From NCBI RefSeq assembly GCF_003611695.1, contig NZ_RAWE01000038.1:1-60939 (forward strand): a stretch of DNA of 60,939 bases, in the 5' to 3' direction. The notes below the pieces were generated by a model. It was not told where the DNA came from and ran no database searches. It saw only the letters and a program-made list of their open reading frames with translations. Position numbers and translations under genes: made by a program. Shown here in pieces: positions 32,614-41,601 of the stretch; position 1 is the first letter of the stretch, and every line of letters begins with the position of its first letter. This stretch comes from Corallococcus carmarthensis (lineage in GTDB: Bacteria > Myxococcota > Myxococcia > Myxococcales > Myxococcaceae).

Positions 32614-35028
32614 TCACGCCTCCTGGCGGAACCTCACGCCGTCGAGGTTGAACTCTGACGTGCTGCCGGAGATGGGCGTCACGGCGCCGTCGGAGGTGAC
32701 GCGCACGCGGCCGAAGAGGGTGCCGCAGTCCACCAGCAGGTGCTGCTCATTGAGGGGGCGGTAGCCGACCGGCAGCACGAAGGCCGCGCTCCCCATGGTG
32801 CCGGACCGCATCGCGCCTCCCAGGACGACGTCCCCGGCGATGTTCTTGTAGAAGTTCGGGTTTCGCGGAGCGCCGACACCTACCCAGCCAGAGGCGGCAA
32901 TCATTACCGCTTGCTGATAGTCCGGTGGGCGAGGCTGGAACGTCACTCGCGCCGAGTCCACGTGGCAGGTGTACGCCTGCGCGGTGCTCTTGCCGACGAA
33001 GAGCTGCGCATACCGGGCAGTGCCTGGCGCCGTCATCGTGACGCCGCGGCCCAGCTCCTGCCACGAGCTGCCGTTGAGCTGGAGCTCGTCCACGACCACG
33101 GCCCCGGCGAACCCGAACGTATCGGTCAGCCAGCGGATGAGCAGGATGCCTTTGAACGTGGGGTTTGAAATCGACTCGCTCCCCCCTCGCACCATCGCAC
33201 TGGCGGCAATCAGGTCCCCGGGGCGGATGGCAAACACCTGCGACGCCAGCAGCGTCGCCGCCAGCGTGGGCGCGAGCCAGACGGAGCGGACACCGGAGTA
33301 GATGGCGGAGCCTCCAGCTCCATCGAATGCGTCCACGTTCCACACGCCACCCGAGACACCCCAGCCATCCGGCGGCGAGTCGGGGTTGCTGAGCGCCTCG
33401 AAGTCCGCGTTGAGCGGCAGGATGGCGTACGTCACGGTGGGCAGGAGCATGGACGGCGCGACGTACCTGGGCGCCAGCGTTACCTCCGAGCTGGTCGGGC
33501 CCGCGTTGCCCTTCACATCGCGAGGGATGACGCGTGCGTAATACGCACGGCCCGCCACCAGGTCAGCCACCTCGAAGCGCGTGGCACGGCTGTTCGCCCG
33601 GTACGTGGCCGCCGACGGCGTGAAGCTGGGCGAGCTGCTGATGTGCAGCTCGTAGGAGTCCCAGGGCGTGCCGTCCGCCGCGGGGGTCCACGCGAGGCTG
33701 AAGCCGTTGACGGTGTTCGTCACCGTCAACCCGCTCGGCGCCGCCGGCCCCGTGAAGGGAGCGGACGGCGCGACGCCAGGACGCGCGTCGCGCTCCATCC
33801 ACTCCGCGCGGCTCGTGCTGGGGCGCCCTTGGAGATGGAGCGTCGTCCGTGCCTCGCCGTTGGTCGCGCACTCGAAGTCAGCGGAGACGATGCCCAGGCG
33901 CTGGGCCGCGTCGAAGTGCACGCCATCCGGCAGCACCTGCACCAGGTCCGCCTCCTGGAGGTACCAGTGAATGCCCGGCAGCGTCGGCGACATGCTGAGC
34001 GCCGACTCGGACAAGTCCGCGATGGCCGCGTCCGCCAGACGCTGCGCCTCCGCCTGGGTGTCGATGAGCGAGGACGCGCCCTCCGCCACCTGCATCCACC
34101 GGCGTCCGTAGAGCGCGACGCTGGTGGCGCTGGTCGCCGTCACCGTCTTGCGCTTCTTCGTGCCGGTGGCGTCCTTGTCGGCCTTGTCGGAGTAGACGAC
34201 CTCCACCACGTTGCGGATGTGCTCCAGGTTGCGCTTCAGCTCGCCCAGCTCCAGCACGTTGTCCGGGCCGAAGGTGGCCACGGGCGTGTCCGTCAGCCGG
34301 TCCGGCGACCAGAGGGTGAGCGCGAAAGCGCCCGCGTCCTCGCGCCAGCGCATGCGCACGTCCCAGCCAATCTGCCCCGCCAAGAAGCGCACCGCATCCA
34401 GGAGCGGCTCCCGCTTCTGGATGTAGGGCCCGCGCACGCTGCTCGGGTTCACGGGCGTGTAGAGCCCGTAGCTGCTCATGCCGTTGTCGTTGAGGATGGA
34501 CTGGATGACGGACTGGACGGGCGTGCCGGCGGTGCTGCCGTACTGGCGCTCCACCTCCGCCCAGGTGTCCTGTAGCAGCCCGCCGAGGTCGCGCCCGGTG
34601 ACGCGCAGTTCGTCCCCGCCCGCGTCCACCTCGTCGATGCGGCCGCGCCACACCTCGCGCCAGCTGCCGCTGGGCACGTGCGCGCGGCGCGTGTCCAACG
34701 GCACCGTCGCCACCTCGATGCGGAGATACGCACCCTCGCGAATCAGCGGCTGGAAGGTGCCGCCCGCCGTGTTGTGAGCGCTGCCCACGACCAGCGGTGA
34801 GAGGCTGAGGCGCTTCCCGTCGGGCCCGTTGCGGACGACGGTGACGGTGGCATCGGACACCGGCGCCTCGATGCTGTACGACCAGCTCGCGCCCAGCAGG
34901 TAGTCCCCGGCCAGGAGCGTGGAGAGGTCCGTCCACGTGGCGCCGCGCTGCACGAGCACGCGCAGGTGCGAGGCGAAGCCTGCGGGACAGGAGATGGCGG
35001 CGGCGTCAGCCGCGGAGAGGGAGCGCAT
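32614..35028 (-). CDS. Tail tip / baseplate hub protein with fibronectin-III domain
   Basis: An 804-residue protein, last in the rightward-to-leftward structural operon, which is where host-contact proteins sit. Residues 1-400 look like a phage tail hub: RIDEVDAGGDELRVTGRDLGGLLQDTWAEV, then the repeated two-strand pattern of gp27/gpD-like barrels. Residues ~410-500 are a fibronectin type III domain (APSGLTVTNTVNGFSLAWTPA ... ARVIPRDVKGNAGP). The last ~270 residues are beta-rich with a carbohydrate-binding look and are probably receptor-binding. It starts one base after the upstream stop. Confidence 0.8.
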   Translation of the reverse strand: MRSLSAADAAAISCPAGFASHLRVLVQRGATWTDLSTLLAGDYLLGASWSYSIEAPVSDATVTVVRNGPDGKRLSLSPLVVGSAHNTAGGTFQPLIREGAYLRIEVATVPLDTRRAHVPSGSWREVWRGRIDEVDAGGDELRVTGRDLGGLLQDTWAEVERQYGSTAGTPVQSVIQSILNDNGMSSYGLYTPVNPSSVRGPYIQKREPLLDAVRFLAGQIGWDVRMRWREDAGAFALTLWSPDRLTDTPVATFGPDNVLELGELKRNLEHIRNVVEVVYSDKADKDATGTKKRKTVTATSATSVALYGRRWMQVAEGASSLIDTQAEAQRLADAAIADLSESALSMSPTLPGIHWYLQEADLVQVLPDGVHFDAAQRLGIVSADFECATNGEARTTLHLQGRPSTSRAEWMERDARPGVAPSAPFTGPAAPSGLTVTNTVNGFSLAWTPAADGTPWDSYELHISSSPSFTPSAATYRANSRATRFEVADLVAGRAYYARVIPRDVKGNAGPTSSEVTLAPRYVAPSMLLPTVTYAILPLNADFEALSNPDSPPDGWGVSGGVWNVDAFDGAGGSAIYSGVRSVWLAPTLAATLLASQVFAIRPGDLIAASAMVRGGSESISNPTFKGILLIRWLTDTFGFAGAVVVDELQLNGSSWQELGRGVTMTAPGTARYAQLFVGKSTAQAYTCHVDSARVTFQPRPPDYQQAVMIAASGWVGVGAPRNPNFYKNIAGDVVLGGAMRSGTMGSAAFVLPVGYRPLNEQHLLVDCGTLFGRVRVTSDGAVTPISGSTSEFNLDGVRFRQEA

Positions 35029-35029
35029 G

Positions 35030-35857
35030 TCAGATGTCTTCCGGTTGCTGCATCAACTCGAAATCCATGTACTGGCCCTGCACCCGCGCGCCGTCCTCGT
35101 CGTACTCCACCGCCTGCGCGTCACCCGCCTGGCCCAGCACGCGGCAGGGCCCGGGCAGTCCGGTGCCCGCCGCGGTGTGGTACGGCAACGGGCCGAAGGG
35201 CGCCGTCGCGGTGGCCCACTGGGGCACCCACGCGGCCGGCACCGTGTAAGGCAAATAGATGAGGTCGCTCACAGCGACGTCGGCTGCGGCGCTCACGGTC
35301 AGCACGCCTTCGCCAATCGAGACGAAGAGCCCCACCTCGCCCTCCATGTCATCGACGATGCCCAGCTCGCTGCCGTTGATGTGGAGGACGTCGGGCTGGA
35401 AGCGCGCGACAACGTGACTCCATGGACCAGAAACACCGGCGCGAACCCAGAAGCCGACGGTGCAGTCCGGGCGGGCGCCTACCACCCACGCCACTTCCTC
35501 GCCGGGGTTCAGAAACATTGCGCCATAGCCCCAGCGTCCTGCGATGGCGGTGCCCGCCTGTGGCACGCCGTTGAGGCTGGAAGCCACCAGCCCCTTGCTA
35601 GAGGTGAAGGCGTTGACGGTCGCCGCCGCGAAGTCCCAGCTGTGCCCGTCGCCGTCGATGAGGCGGCGCAGCGCCTGCGCTTCGGTCATCGGCATGAGTG
35701 GCGTGCCGGCGGACCAGGTGTAGACGCGCGCCCGGGCACCGCTCTGCGCCCAGCCGCGGAACGTCCGCACACGCGGGCCCAGCAGAGTGGGCTTCTGCGT
35801 GAGTCCCTTGGCGGCTGAGCACCGCACCTCGATGCCGCTGAGGGTGAGATAGGCCAT
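35030..35857 (-). CDS. Tail protein following the tape measure (distal-tail-like)
   Basis: A 275-residue, beta-rich protein with many Trp and Gly and no membrane segment. By gene order (tape measure, this gene, tail hub) it is probably the distal tail protein or a baseplate adaptor. A concanavalin-like central part (CTVGFWVRAGVSGPWSHVVARFQPDVLHI) suggests a lectin-like fold, so it may bind cell-surface sugar. A GCCCCTTCTC stem-loop ends at the start codon. Confidence 0.65.
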   Translation of the reverse strand: MAYLTLSGIEVRCSAAKGLTQKPTLLGPRVRTFRGWAQSGARARVYTWSAGTPLMPMTEAQALRRLIDGDGHSWDFAAATVNAFTSSKGLVASSLNGVPQAGTAIAGRWGYGAMFLNPGEEVAWVVGARPDCTVGFWVRAGVSGPWSHVVARFQPDVLHINGSELGIVDDMEGEVGLFVSIGEGVLTVSAAADVAVSDLIYLPYTVPAAWVPQWATATAPFGPLPYHTAAGTGLPGPCRVLGQAGDAQAVEYDEDGARVQGQYMDFELMQQPEDI

Positions 35858-35874
35858 GCCCCATGAGAAGGGGC
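35858..35874 (-). promoter_or_regulatory. Start-codon stem-loop before tail gene 35857
   Basis: On the minus strand GCCCCTTCTCATGGGGC folds into a 5-bp stem with a 7-base loop and is followed directly by ATG. It is the most stable-looking member of the family. Confidence 0.65.
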
Positions 35875-35884
35875 GGGCCAGGCG

Positions 35885-38494
35885 CTACGTGTACCGGGAA
35901 GAGACGGGGGCCGTCGTCCCGTAGAGACGGATGCCGAAGCGCCGCTGAATGTCCTCGGCGCGCTTCTGGGCCTCCTCCATGGCCTCTTCGATGTCGAAGC
36001 CAGTGATGTTGAAGATGAAGCCGAGCGGCGAAGCGCGCGACGTCTCCGGCGCCGTCACCGTGTCCCCACCCGAGGGCGACGGCGGAGGCGTGGACGGCGC
36101 CGGCGCGGCGCCCCCGGTGGACGTGTTCGGCCCGTCCTGCTCGTCCTGCGAGTCGAAGCGCCGGAGGGCCACCTTCCACAAGTCAGGCACGTTGGTGAGC
36201 GCCTCGTTCACGTCCTCAAGGGCATCGCGGTTTTTCAACACTTCGGCCGTCTCCTTCGCCTTGGCCATGGCCGCGTCCCACGTCAGGCCCTCCAGTTCCT
36301 GGATGCTCCGAGCCAGGGACTCCGTGTCCACCTTCGCGGACTCCATCGAATTGGCCCACCCCTTGAGGAAGCCCAGCGGATGCGCGCCCAGGATGCTGAT
36401 GTCGCCCAGCTTCCTGAACACCCACTGCACCGCGCTGACGATGCCGTTCCACGCGGAGCCCAGGCCCTTGATGACGTAGAGGATGGCGATGGCCACGTAG
36501 CGCAACACCTGGAATAGGCCCTTGAGGACGTTGTCGAGGAGCCACGCCGTCGCCTTGCCCACTGCTTGAAACGCGGGCGCGAGCATCCTCAGCACCATGC
36601 CCACCAGGACGATGATGGGAGCGATGGACTCCATCGCCTCGCCCATCGCCTCCATCGTCGGCTGCACGACCTCCACGACCACGGACACCAGGTAGCCGAC
36701 CGCGCCCATGACGGTGTCGAGGCCGGTGGCGGCGGCGCCGAAGAGGTCCTTCAACATCTTGATGATGCCGTTGAGGACATCGATGGCCTCGGCCATTTCG
36801 TCGGATCCCATCACCAGCTCTCCGATGGCAGCCAGGAGCGCGCCCCACCATCCGCCGGCCTCGAACCCCTTCTTCGCGGAGTCGATGATGCCGCTGATTT
36901 CCCCGAGGCGTCCGAGGAATCCGTAGAGCAGGTCCGCCTTCGCAGCAGCTGCAGCGGCGGCGGCTTCCTCGGCGGCCTTGCGAATGGACTCAGCGAGGGC
37001 CTTGGCGTTGTCCTCCATCAGCTTGGCGTAGGCTGCCATGGCCGGAGAGCCCAACCCGCCGCGCAGGCGCTCCGCGAAATGCTCTGTTCCCTTGTGCCCT
37101 GCGGCAGACACCTCAATCCCATTATCGTCCGCTGCGCGCAGCTTTGCTTTGGCGTCCCCGTCGAAGAGCGAGTCGAGCAGGGACTTCAGCTCGCTCATCT
37201 TGCCCGTCCACTCCTCCACCGTCTTCGAGTTGAGGACCGCCGCGACCAGGTCCTTGATGCCAGAGGTGGCGTGCTCCAGCCCGAAGCCCACCGTGTCCTT
37301 TACGGCTCCCGCAGCCTCCTTCGCCCCGTCGGCAGCCTTCGTCGCCAGGAGCACGGCCCCCTTGTTCAACTCCGACGTCGCCTTGTCGAGACCCTCGGTG
37401 GCGGCAGACTTGACGGCGCCCAACGCGGCCTTGATGTCCTCCTTGAGCTTCTTCCCCGTGAGGTCCTCCATCGGCCGCAGCGCGCCCGCGATGCCGTGCA
37501 TCTTGGCTGCCTCGGCAATGGGACGGAGGATGCGGGCGGTACCTCGCACCAGGAAGGCGACGAAGTCGAGAGAGCGGTCCACCATGGCCTCGACAGTTCC
37601 AGCCACTGCGCTGAAGGCGAGGCGGAAGATGTTCGCTAGCCTCGTGCCCAGGTCGCTCAGGCCAGCCATCATCTCGGAGACGGACTGGGCCATCGAGCTC
37701 CAGGCCTCCTTGGCCAGGTACTTGATGTCCCCCCATGACTTGTAGACGCTTCCGACGAGCAGAGCGATGCCCGCAAGCGCGGCGACGACGGCCAGGATGG
37801 GGATGGCGGCAGCCGCGAAGCTGACGGCCATCCGCCCAACGCTGCCGAGGAGGGACGGGACGGACGTTGTGAAGTCCGCCACTGCGGAGCCCAGCCCTCC
37901 GACGCCGGACTTCATGCCGGCCAGCGCCTTGCCGATGTCCACCTGCGCCAGCGCTTGGAGGGACTGAAGGGCCTTGCCCGCGCCCACGCCCAGATGGGTG
38001 AAGACGGGCAGGACGGACTTGCTCATCTCCAGGAAGATGCCGAACCCCTTGAAGAGGCCCTCCATGGTCCCCGCCAGCTTGCCCACGGCGCCGATGCCGA
38101 GGCCCATCCCGGCCACCCACGCGGCCATGCTGGCCACTCCTCGCTTCGTTTCGGGCGAGAGGGATTGGAGCTTCGCCACCACCTGCTCGATGACGTGGGC
38201 GACCTTCTTCACCAGGGGCGCGAAGAGGTCCCCGAGTTCGGCGGCGAGCGTGATGAGCAGCGCCTTGATGTGCTCGGTCTGCTCTTTCATCGCCGCATTG
38301 GATTCGGCGGCGGCCGCAACGGCGGCGGCGATGCCCGCGGCGACGACGGCACCGATGTTCCCGATGGGCTCGGTCGCCTCCTTCACCTGCTTGGTGACCT
38401 TCTCCGCGTGCTTCACGAGCTTGCCCAGCGACGCCACGGCCTCGCCGATGGTCGCGGTGACGGCGACGTAGAGGTCTCCAACCTTCAGGGCCAC
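35885..38494 (-). CDS. Tail tape measure protein
   Basis: An 869-residue protein, the longest in the structural operon and placed just after the G/GT frameshift pair, as in lambda-like phages. It is Ala/Gly-rich and helical, with several hydrophobic stretches (IGAVVAAGIAAAVAAAA, IPILAVVAALAGIALLVGSVY, VLRYVAIAILYVIKG) of the kind that insert into the host membrane on DNA entry. The length would suit a tail of roughly 130 nm by the usual 0.15 nm per residue, which is an inference. The C-terminus is Pro/Ser/Thr-rich. Confidence 0.92.
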   Translation of the reverse strand: MALKVGDLYVAVTATIGEAVASLGKLVKHAEKVTKQVKEATEPIGNIGAVVAAGIAAAVAAAAESNAAMKEQTEHIKALLITLAAELGDLFAPLVKKVAHVIEQVVAKLQSLSPETKRGVASMAAWVAGMGLGIGAVGKLAGTMEGLFKGFGIFLEMSKSVLPVFTHLGVGAGKALQSLQALAQVDIGKALAGMKSGVGGLGSAVADFTTSVPSLLGSVGRMAVSFAAAAIPILAVVAALAGIALLVGSVYKSWGDIKYLAKEAWSSMAQSVSEMMAGLSDLGTRLANIFRLAFSAVAGTVEAMVDRSLDFVAFLVRGTARILRPIAEAAKMHGIAGALRPMEDLTGKKLKEDIKAALGAVKSAATEGLDKATSELNKGAVLLATKAADGAKEAAGAVKDTVGFGLEHATSGIKDLVAAVLNSKTVEEWTGKMSELKSLLDSLFDGDAKAKLRAADDNGIEVSAAGHKGTEHFAERLRGGLGSPAMAAYAKLMEDNAKALAESIRKAAEEAAAAAAAAKADLLYGFLGRLGEISGIIDSAKKGFEAGGWWGALLAAIGELVMGSDEMAEAIDVLNGIIKMLKDLFGAAATGLDTVMGAVGYLVSVVVEVVQPTMEAMGEAMESIAPIIVLVGMVLRMLAPAFQAVGKATAWLLDNVLKGLFQVLRYVAIAILYVIKGLGSAWNGIVSAVQWVFRKLGDISILGAHPLGFLKGWANSMESAKVDTESLARSIQELEGLTWDAAMAKAKETAEVLKNRDALEDVNEALTNVPDLWKVALRRFDSQDEQDGPNTSTGGAAPAPSTPPPSPSGGDTVTAPETSRASPLGFIFNITGFDIEEAMEEAQKRAEDIQRRFGIRLYGTTAPVSSRYT

Positions 38495-38512
38495 GGCATG
38501 ACTCCAGGACTG

Positions 38513-39141
38513 CTACCGCTTCGGCGCGGGCCTCGGGCCGAAGCGGTAGACGGTGGTGTTGGTGGTAGGGCCGCTCGCATGCGCCCGGGTGGGCGACGCG
38601 GCGGAGTGCTGAGGGTTCTGGACGCGGCGGTCGAACTCTTCGCGCTCCAGCTCGCTGTACGCGAGCAGGCGCACGATGTCGGACCAGGGCCAGGTGCTCA
38701 CCTCTGCCGGCGAGCGGTGCATCATCTTCGCCACCCCGTAGATGGCATTCAGCTCGGGGTGGCTTCGGAGTTTCCCTTTTCCTCCTCCACCGTCTTGCCG
38801 CCGAAGCTGGACGTGAACGCCGTCGCGGAGTCGAGGAGCCACGGCTCCAGCTTCACGGCCTCGAGGTCCTCCCGGCTGCCCAGTTCGAAGACGCGGCGCC
38901 GCCCGCCCGGGTGGTACAGGCAGGCGATGGCGACGCGGGCCAGGAAGTAGATGCCGGCGTCCTCGCTGGTGGGGTTGCGGTCCGCGTCGATCTCCCCAGC
39001 CTCCTTGCTCAGCTTCAGCACCAGGGTCTTGTCTCCGGCCGACGGCTCGCAGAGGTCGTAGTCGGCGCCGTCGATGACGAGGCGCTTGATGAACTTCCGG
39101 GCGGTGCCAATGGGCTTGCGGTAGACGGGTGTCTCGCTCAT
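38513..39141 (-). CDS. Tail assembly chaperone G-T fusion by -1 frameshift
   Basis: The 0-frame G protein and the -1 frame T segment join at G-GGA-AAC (38776-38770 on the minus strand). After the slip the frame reads LRSHPELNAIYGVAKMMHRSP and ends at 38513, giving a product of about 209 residues. This is the arrangement of lambda gpG/gpGT and is kept in most long-tailed phages even when sequences differ. GpGT recruits the tape measure to tail tube protein, and the ratio to gpG sets assembly. The T-frame alone has no plausible start (its own ATG lies within G). Confidence 0.85.
38749..39141 (-). CDS. Tail assembly chaperone G
   Basis: A 130-residue product of the unshifted frame (MSETPVYRKPIGTARKF ... 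TVEEEKGNSEATPS). It is an acidic, helical chaperone located between the tail tube and tape measure genes. The last six codons lie after the slippery site. The upstream region contains CTTCTCGGAGAAG, an inverted repeat near the start codon that resembles the prophage start-codon stem-loops. Confidence 0.85.
   Translation of the reverse strand: MSETPVYRKPIGTARKFIKRLVIDGADYDLCEPSAGDKTLVLKLSKEAGEIDADRNPTSEDAGIYFLARVAIACLYHPGGRRRVFELGSREDLEAVKLEPWLLDSATAFTSSFGGKTVEEEKGNSEATPS
38770..38776 (-). other. Programmed -1 frameshift site GGGAAAC
   Basis: Heptamer G-GGA-AAC in the correct X-XXY-YYZ phase of the G reading frame (codons AAG GGA AAC). It sits exactly where the -1 frame opens into the conserved T segment. 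Upstream AAAAG extends the A-rich slippery stretch. Confidence 0.88.
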
Positions 39142-39187
39142 GTCTGTCTTCTCCGAGAAGAGTCCTGCGGTGGAACAGAAGGGGCGG

Positions 39188-39646
39188 CTACACCTTGACG
39201 GGGGCGCCCTGGCCGGTGAGCGAGCACGTCAGCTTGTCCACGTCGGAGGACGGGCCGCCGCTGTCGAAGGACATGACCCTCACCGCGTACCGCACCCCGC
39301 GCTGGCCGGCGGTCGCGTCCTCGTCCTTGATGACGTGCAGGTAGCCCACCTGCCCGGAGAGCATGTGCGTCTCCATCAAGTCCTGCGCGGCGTTGCCCTT
39401 GATGCGGTGCCCGCTGACGTTGAGGGTGAGGCCGCGCAGCGTGGCGAGGTTGCGCTTGAATCCGTCGCTGCCGAAGTAGTTCGCGTCCACGCTGTCGACG
39501 GCCGTGGCGACGCTGCACTCGCTGATGCCGTCCAACTCGGTGGCGGGCGCCTCGACGGTGCCGTCCTCCAGGTTCACGAGGGTGGCCGTGGGCGTGGCGG
39601 TGAAGTGGATGCGCTGCGCGTAGAGGACTTCGGGCTCTCCAGCCAT
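39188..39646 (-). CDS. Major tail tube protein
   Basis: A 152-residue beta-rich protein, right size and place for the tail tube subunit (before the G/GT chaperones, after head-tail joining genes). It has alternating strands (LYAQRIHFTATPTATLVNLEDGT, TLNVSGHRIKGNAAQ, VRYAVRVMSFDSGGPSS). AAAGGA lies in front of the ATG. It stacks in rings to make the tail tube that conducts DNA. Confidence 0.82.
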   Translation of the reverse strand: MAGEPEVLYAQRIHFTATPTATLVNLEDGTVEAPATELDGISECSVATAVDSVDANYFGSDGFKRNLATLRGLTLNVSGHRIKGNAAQDLMETHMLSGQVGYLHVIKDEDATAGQRGVRYAVRVMSFDSGGPSSDVDKLTCSLTGQGAPVKV

Positions 39647-39659
39647 GACTCAATTCCTT

Positions 39660-40106
39660 TCACTTCGGGGGGAACATCTCTTTCAAAGCCTGCTCAAGGG
39701 CCGCCTTCACACCCTTGCGGCCGATGGTGCGGCTGCGGCGGAAGGCCTTCTTGAGGAAGTGCGGCTCCGGGTTGACGATGTCCCGGTCCCAATGCACGCC
39801 CTCATGGATGGCGCCGGCGGCGTGGTGCGCATAGCCCGCCACCCAGGTGACGGAGAGGCGCCGGTCCAGGTGGTACTCGGGCCCGTCCAGGAAGCCGGTC
39901 TCCGCGAGCGGGCGCTCCGAAGGCATCTCGTTCCCGTGCTCGTCGTACTCGACGGAGCGGTCCCCGCGCGGCACGTCGAACAGGGAGAGGTCCAGCGCGT
40001 GGCGCACGGTCGCGTAACAGGGCTTCTCCAGCTTGCGCAGCACGCGCTGCGGCTGCTGGCGCAGCTTGAGGAGCGGGGCGAGGTCGAGCTTCACGCGGAC
40101 GGGCAT
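39660..40106 (-). CDS. Head-tail joining / HK97 gp10-like protein
   Basis: A 148-residue protein from ATG 40106. Its second half (AGYAHHAAGAIHEGVHWDRDIVNPEPHFLKKAFRR) has the [HY]xxxxxEFGT-like exposed loop and the PxPFLxxAF ending seen in gp10-type neck and tail-completion proteins. It lies between the tail terminator candidate and the tail tube gene. A start-codon stem-loop precedes it. Confidence 0.75.
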   Translation of the reverse strand: MPVRVKLDLAPLLKLRQQPQRVLRKLEKPCYATVRHALDLSLFDVPRGDRSVEYDEHGNEMPSERPLAETGFLDGPEYHLDRRLSVTWVAGYAHHAAGAIHEGVHWDRDIVNPEPHFLKKAFRRSRTIGRKGVKAALEQALKEMFPPK

Positions 40107-40123
40107 GTCCCATGAGAAGGGGT
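40107..40123 (-). promoter_or_regulatory. Start-codon stem-loop before gene 40106
   Basis: Minus strand ACCCCTTCTCATGGGAC then ATG: CCC/GGG stem, CTTCTCAT loop. It is almost the same string as at 35858-35874, including the loop, although the coding sequences that follow are unrelated. Confidence 0.6.
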
Positions 40124-40135
40124 GGCCGTCCGGCG

Positions 40136-40540
40136 TCAGGCCGCATAGCTGAGGGTGATGGTGAAGACGAAGCGGTGGCGGTGGTTGCCGTCCTCGCCCA
40201 GGTACGCGGGCTGCCCCTGCGCGCGGCAGGAGACGTAGCTGGGCACGGCGGCCAGGTGCAGCGCGCTCCAGCAGCGCCGGGCCAGGGCCTGGGCCTCCAG
40301 GTACGTGAGGCCGCGCACCAGCACCTGGACGTCCGGCTGGAGGTAGCTGCGCCCCGTGCCCAGGTAGTCCTCGGGCGCGTCGCCCGGCACCTCGCGCACG
40401 GCCACCGCCTGGGGCGGCGCGGTGGCGGGCAGGGGGCCCGTGTAGAGGCTGGGCGGGGACGACGTCCGGGAGACGCCCAGCGCGGCCGCGTCCAGCACCT
40501 GGACCACGTGCAGCTCGACGTCGTGCAGCTCGGCACCCAT
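40136..40540 (-). CDS. Tail terminator / minor capsid-like protein
   Basis: A 134-residue protein from ATG 40540, overlapping the stop of the previous gene (TGATG). The pattern VELHVVQVLDAAALG ... VQVLVRGLTYLEAQALARRCWSALH ... FVFTITLSYA is that of phage minor capsid or tail terminator proteins that cap the tail tube. It is assigned mainly from position and this loose pattern. Confidence 0.65.
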   Translation of the reverse strand: MGAELHDVELHVVQVLDAAALGVSRTSSPPSLYTGPLPATAPPQAVAVREVPGDAPEDYLGTGRSYLQPDVQVLVRGLTYLEAQALARRCWSALHLAAVPSYVSCRAQGQPAYLGEDGNHRHRFVFTITLSYAA

Positions 40541-40860
40541 CAGACGTACACCTCGTAGTGGTCCGTCTCCCCGCGGATGTTGGGGCACGGGGTGACACGC
40601 AGCGGCCGGCGCCGCGTGTTGAGGTCGCCCGGCGTGGTGCCCGGCAGCCAGAGGGCATCCCCGGGCTTCACCTCCACCGTGGTGAAGAGGACGGCCTCCG
40701 AAGTGGCGTCGGTGCCGTCGGAGGTGACGAGGCGCTTCGTGCTGCCCTCGTAGCGGCAGGCGTGCTCGGTGGGCGCGGAGAAGTCCTCCTGCCCGCGGTC
40801 GTTGACGCCCAGCAGCCGCGCCAGGCCGAAGCGCTGCTTGAGGCGGTGGCCCAGCAGCAT
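40540..40860 (-). CDS. Head closure (stopper)-like protein
   Basis: A 106-residue protein that overlaps its neighbours at both ends (TGATG junctions), typical of tightly coupled connector genes. It is beta-rich with ALWLPGTTPGDLNTRRRPLRVTPC. By order (adaptor, stopper, terminator) it is probably the head-closure protein. A database match would be needed for a firm name. Confidence 0.65.
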   Translation of the reverse strand: MLLGHRLKQRFGLARLLGVNDRGQEDFSAPTEHACRYEGSTKRLVTSDGTDATSEAVLFTTVEVKPGDALWLPGTTPGDLNTRRRPLRVTPCPNIRGETDHYEVYV

Positions 40861-41516
40861 CACGCCGCTCCCTGGCGCGGGCGGCGGTACCGGGCCACCA
40901 GGCGCCGCGCGCGGGCGGGCACCGCCGGCAGCTGCCCGTCTTCGTCCGTGGCGCGCGTCAGGGAGGTGCCGCCAATGGACTCGGAGACGGCCTCCTCGGC
41001 GCCGTCCCCGTGCACCAGCGCGCCCACCACCATCTGCGCCGCCAGCTGGAGGTCCGCCGGCAGGTCCACCTGCAGCGCGGTGTCCAGGGCGGCCTGGCCG
41101 GGCGTCACCCAGCCCGCGTCGTAGGTGACGACGAGCTCGCCCGTGTCCTCCACGTGCAGCGGGGTGGAGGAGACGCCGGGCGAGTAGCGGCCGGTGAAGG
41201 GCCACGCCTCGCCGCGCGCCAGCACCCGGCCCATGACGGCGGACTCCAGCGCGTACGCGGCGGCCGGCAGCTCCACGCCGCACACCTCCACGCGCGTCAC
41301 CTGGCGCACGCCCCCGGAGCGCAGCCAGAGGTAGCGCCCGCCCGCGCTGGCCACCGACTCCACCACGCCCATGCGCCGGTGAAGCGGGTAGCCCACGTGC
41401 GCGGCCAGCGTCAGGGACGCGGCGGTGATGAGCAGCGGCAGGCGCTCGGGGTCGGCCGCGTCGCGCACGGTGGCGGGCAGCTGGGCGGCGGTGAGCAGGT
41501 CCTCGACGGCAGGCAT
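40860..41516 (-). CDS. Head-tail connector (adaptor, gp6-like)
   Basis: A 218-residue protein. It starts with helices (VEDLLTAAQLPATVRDAADPERLPLLITAASLTLAAHVGYPL), has a central beta hairpin (LVVTYDAGWV) and C-terminal helices (PADLQLAAQMVVGAL). This is the layout of phage gp6/SPP1 gp15-type adaptors that dock under the portal. A diverged GCCGCCCC...TTTCTGCCCC stretch lies upstream. Confidence 0.72.
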   Translation of the reverse strand: MPAVEDLLTAAQLPATVRDAADPERLPLLITAASLTLAAHVGYPLHRRMGVVESVASAGGRYLWLRSGGVRQVTRVEVCGVELPAAAYALESAVMGRVLARGEAWPFTGRYSPGVSSTPLHVEDTGELVVTYDAGWVTPGQAALDTALQVDLPADLQLAAQMVVGALVHGDGAEEAVSESIGGTSLTRATDEDGQLPAVPARARRLVARYRRPRQGAA

Positions 41517-41601
41517 AGGCACCTCGGGGCAGAAAGAGGGCCGGGGCGGCGCGAGGCCGCCCCGGCCCGAGCAGGCACGGGAGGGGAGGGCGTGCCCGCC
41601 G

